Positions 62,895 through 64,000 of a stretch of DNA of 64,000 nucleotides are shown here, in pieces. The DNA comes from Microvirga pakistanensis (GTDB lineage: Bacteria > Pseudomonadota > Alphaproteobacteria > Rhizobiales > Beijerinckiaceae): NCBI RefSeq assembly GCF_004458765.1, contig NZ_SPJX01000510.1, positions 1 through 64,000 on the forward strand. Direction: 5' to 3'. Position 1 is the stretch's first letter; each line of letters opens with the position of its first letter. Under the pieces are notes generated by a model. It did not search any database. It saw only the letters and a program-made list of their open reading frames with translations, and was not told the origin of the DNA. Position numbers and translations under genes: made by a program.

Positions 62895-64000
62895 TCAGAC
62901 CGTCGCTGGCGCCGTCGTGGGCTCGATATTGACCAGGAACGCTTTGTATTCAGGCGTCTCGATATTGGCGTCGCCCACGAAGGGCGTGAGGGAGTTCGGC
63001 CCCCAGCCCTTCCGCGCCTGGCCCGTGAAGCCCCAATGCAGCGGAATGCCGACCACGTGAACGGGCTTGCCGTCGCAGATGAGAGGCTTGATGCGCTTCG
63101 TCACGACGGCTTTCGCCTTCACCTCGCCGCGCTTGGACCACACGCGCACCCATGAGCCCTGCGCGATGCCCTTCTCGGCCGCGAGCTGTTCCGAGATCTC
63201 CACGAAGAACTCCGGCTGAAGCGTCGCGTTCACGCTGTTGTGCTTCGTCCAGTAGTGGAAATGCTCGGTCAGCCGGTAGGAGGTCGCCGCATAAGGGAAC
63301 TCCTCGGACGTGGCGAATTGCGCCACGTCGTTCTGGAAGATCCGCGCTACCGGATTGCCCCGGACCTTCGGCGCGACCACGTTGGCGATCGGAGCCTCGA
63401 ACGGCTCGTAATGCACGGGGAACGGCCCTTCGCGCATGAGCCCGCGGGCGAAGAGACGCGAGACGCCCTCCTGGTTCATGATGAAGGGACCCACCACGTT
63501 GGGGGGCGAGGTCGGCGCGATGTCCGGAACATCGTAGCCCGACCATTTCGTGCCGTCCCAGGCGATCAGCTTTCGGGACGGATCCCACGGATTGCCCTGC
63601 AGGTCCGCGGAGGCGCGATTGTAGAGAATGCGCCGGTTGAGCGGCCAGGAGAACGACCAGTTGGGATAGGCGCCGGTGTCGTCCGGATCCGTGTTGTCCC
63701 GGCGCGCCATGTTGTTGCCGGCCTCGTTGAAGCAGCCGGAATAGATCCAGCAGCCGCACGCGGTCGTGCCGTCGTCGCGCAGGGCGGAGAAATTGACGAC
63801 CTGCTTGCCCTTCTCCAGCACCACCTTGGTCGGGTCCGCCTGGTCGTAGACCGTCTCGACCACGTAGCCGTTGAGCTCCCGGGCGAGCTCTTCCGGCGAC
63901 GGCTCGTTCCGGTCCCGGTAGTTCCAGGTGAGGTTGAGGATCGGGTCCGGGAATGGACCACCCTCCTTCTCGTAGAGCGCGCGTAAGCGGAGATGGATCT
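62895..64000 (-). CDS. fdoG: Formate dehydrogenase alpha subunit, molybdopterin enzyme (5' end outside window)
   Basis: The minus-strand frame is open from the window edge to a stop at 62895, about 368 codons of the C-terminal part. It contains [58 protein letters not shown] and the C-terminal molybdopterin-dinucleotide-binding domain ending [20 protein letters not shown]. This matches FdnG/FdoG. The N-terminus, where family members carry a twin-arginine signal and a UGA-encoded selenocysteine, is outside the window. The adjacent sel genes make a Sec-containing form very likely. Confidence 0.92.
   Translation of the reverse strand, partial: IHLRLRALYEKEGGPFPDPILNLTWNYRDRNEPSPEELARELNGYVVETVYDQADPTKVVLEKGKQVVNFSALRDDGTTACGCWIYSGCFNEAGNNMARRDNTDPDDTGAYPNWSFSWPLNRRILYNRASADLQGNPWDPSRKLIAWDGTKWSGYDVPDIAPTSPPNVVGPFIMNQEGVSRLFARGLMREGPFPVHYEPFEAPIANVVAPKVRGNPVARIFQNDVAQFATSEEFPYAATSYRLTEHFHYWTKHNSVNATLQPEFFVEISEQLAAEKGIAQGSWVRVWSKRGEVKAKAVVTKRIKPLICDGKPVHVVGIPLHWGFTGQARKGWGPNSLTPFVGDANIETPEYKAFLVNIEPTTAPATV

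Noticed and set aside
1-64000. CRISPR arrays, rRNA genes or further tRNAs
   Set aside because: No regularly spaced direct repeats and no rRNA- or tRNA-like sequences other than tRNA-Sec were seen on reading both strands.

Overview
The window is high-GC DNA from an alphaproteobacterium, most likely Hyphomicrobiales near Microvirga or Methylobacterium. That placement is inferred from HWE-type histidine kinases, DUF6481 and DUF6894 small proteins, several CspA paralogues, IS6-family remnants, and an Alternative Complex III next to a caa3-type oxidase. No rRNA, CRISPR array or complete mobile element was seen. The only RNA gene found is the selenocysteine tRNA.

Layout. 1-3.3 kb: the N-terminus of a BapA-like adhesin (cut by the window edge), an AraC regulator and an internally deleted IS6 element. 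3.5-10 kb: a catabolic island with an NMT1/SsuA-type ABC importer, a FadR-type GntR regulator, two fumarylacetoacetate-hydrolase-family enzymes and a 3-hydroxyisobutyrate-dehydrogenase-like enzyme. 10-12.3 kb: a decayed zone with a second IS6 transposase relic and weak hypothetical ORFs. 12.3-19.7 kb: resistance-like genes (Bcr-type MFS, two VOC proteins, ABC-F ATPase, SnoaL-like protein, AraC regulator) and a divergent TetR/quinone-reductase pair with a clear operator. A 26-bp repeat recurs four times in these gaps.

19.7-29.5 kb: a stress and small-protein zone with three cold-shock genes (two sharing a duplicated promoter and long leader), DUF6481, a spermidine-synthase-fold protein, a ChaA-like antiporter, DUF6894, several unknown small proteins and two broken HWE histidine kinases. 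29.8-35.2 kb: a sensor kinase/response regulator pair, an AT-richer gap, a DHA2 drug exporter and a RidA relic.

35.3-47.7 kb: the respiratory core. actABCDEF encodes Alternative Complex III (quinol:cytochrome c oxidoreductase). It is followed by an opposite-strand pair (lipoprotein cytochrome c and CtaG) and then by oxidase genes for a subunit II-cytochrome c fusion and a subunit I-III fusion. Together these can carry electrons from quinol to oxygen without a bc1 complex.

47.7-54 kb: DUF421, a PQQ-type sugar dehydrogenase with a DUF2231 membrane partner, a DUF2254/DUF421 chimeric relic, a Gly-rich exported protein and a large coiled-coil protein. 54.2-64 kb: a formate dehydrogenase/selenocysteine island. 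fdhD and selD are divergent; fdoG (cut by the edge), fdoH, fdoI, fdhE, selA, selB and selC lie in one minus-strand run. The selB reading frame runs through the whole tRNA-Sec gene. The island couples a formate dehydrogenase with the machinery for making and inserting selenocysteine.
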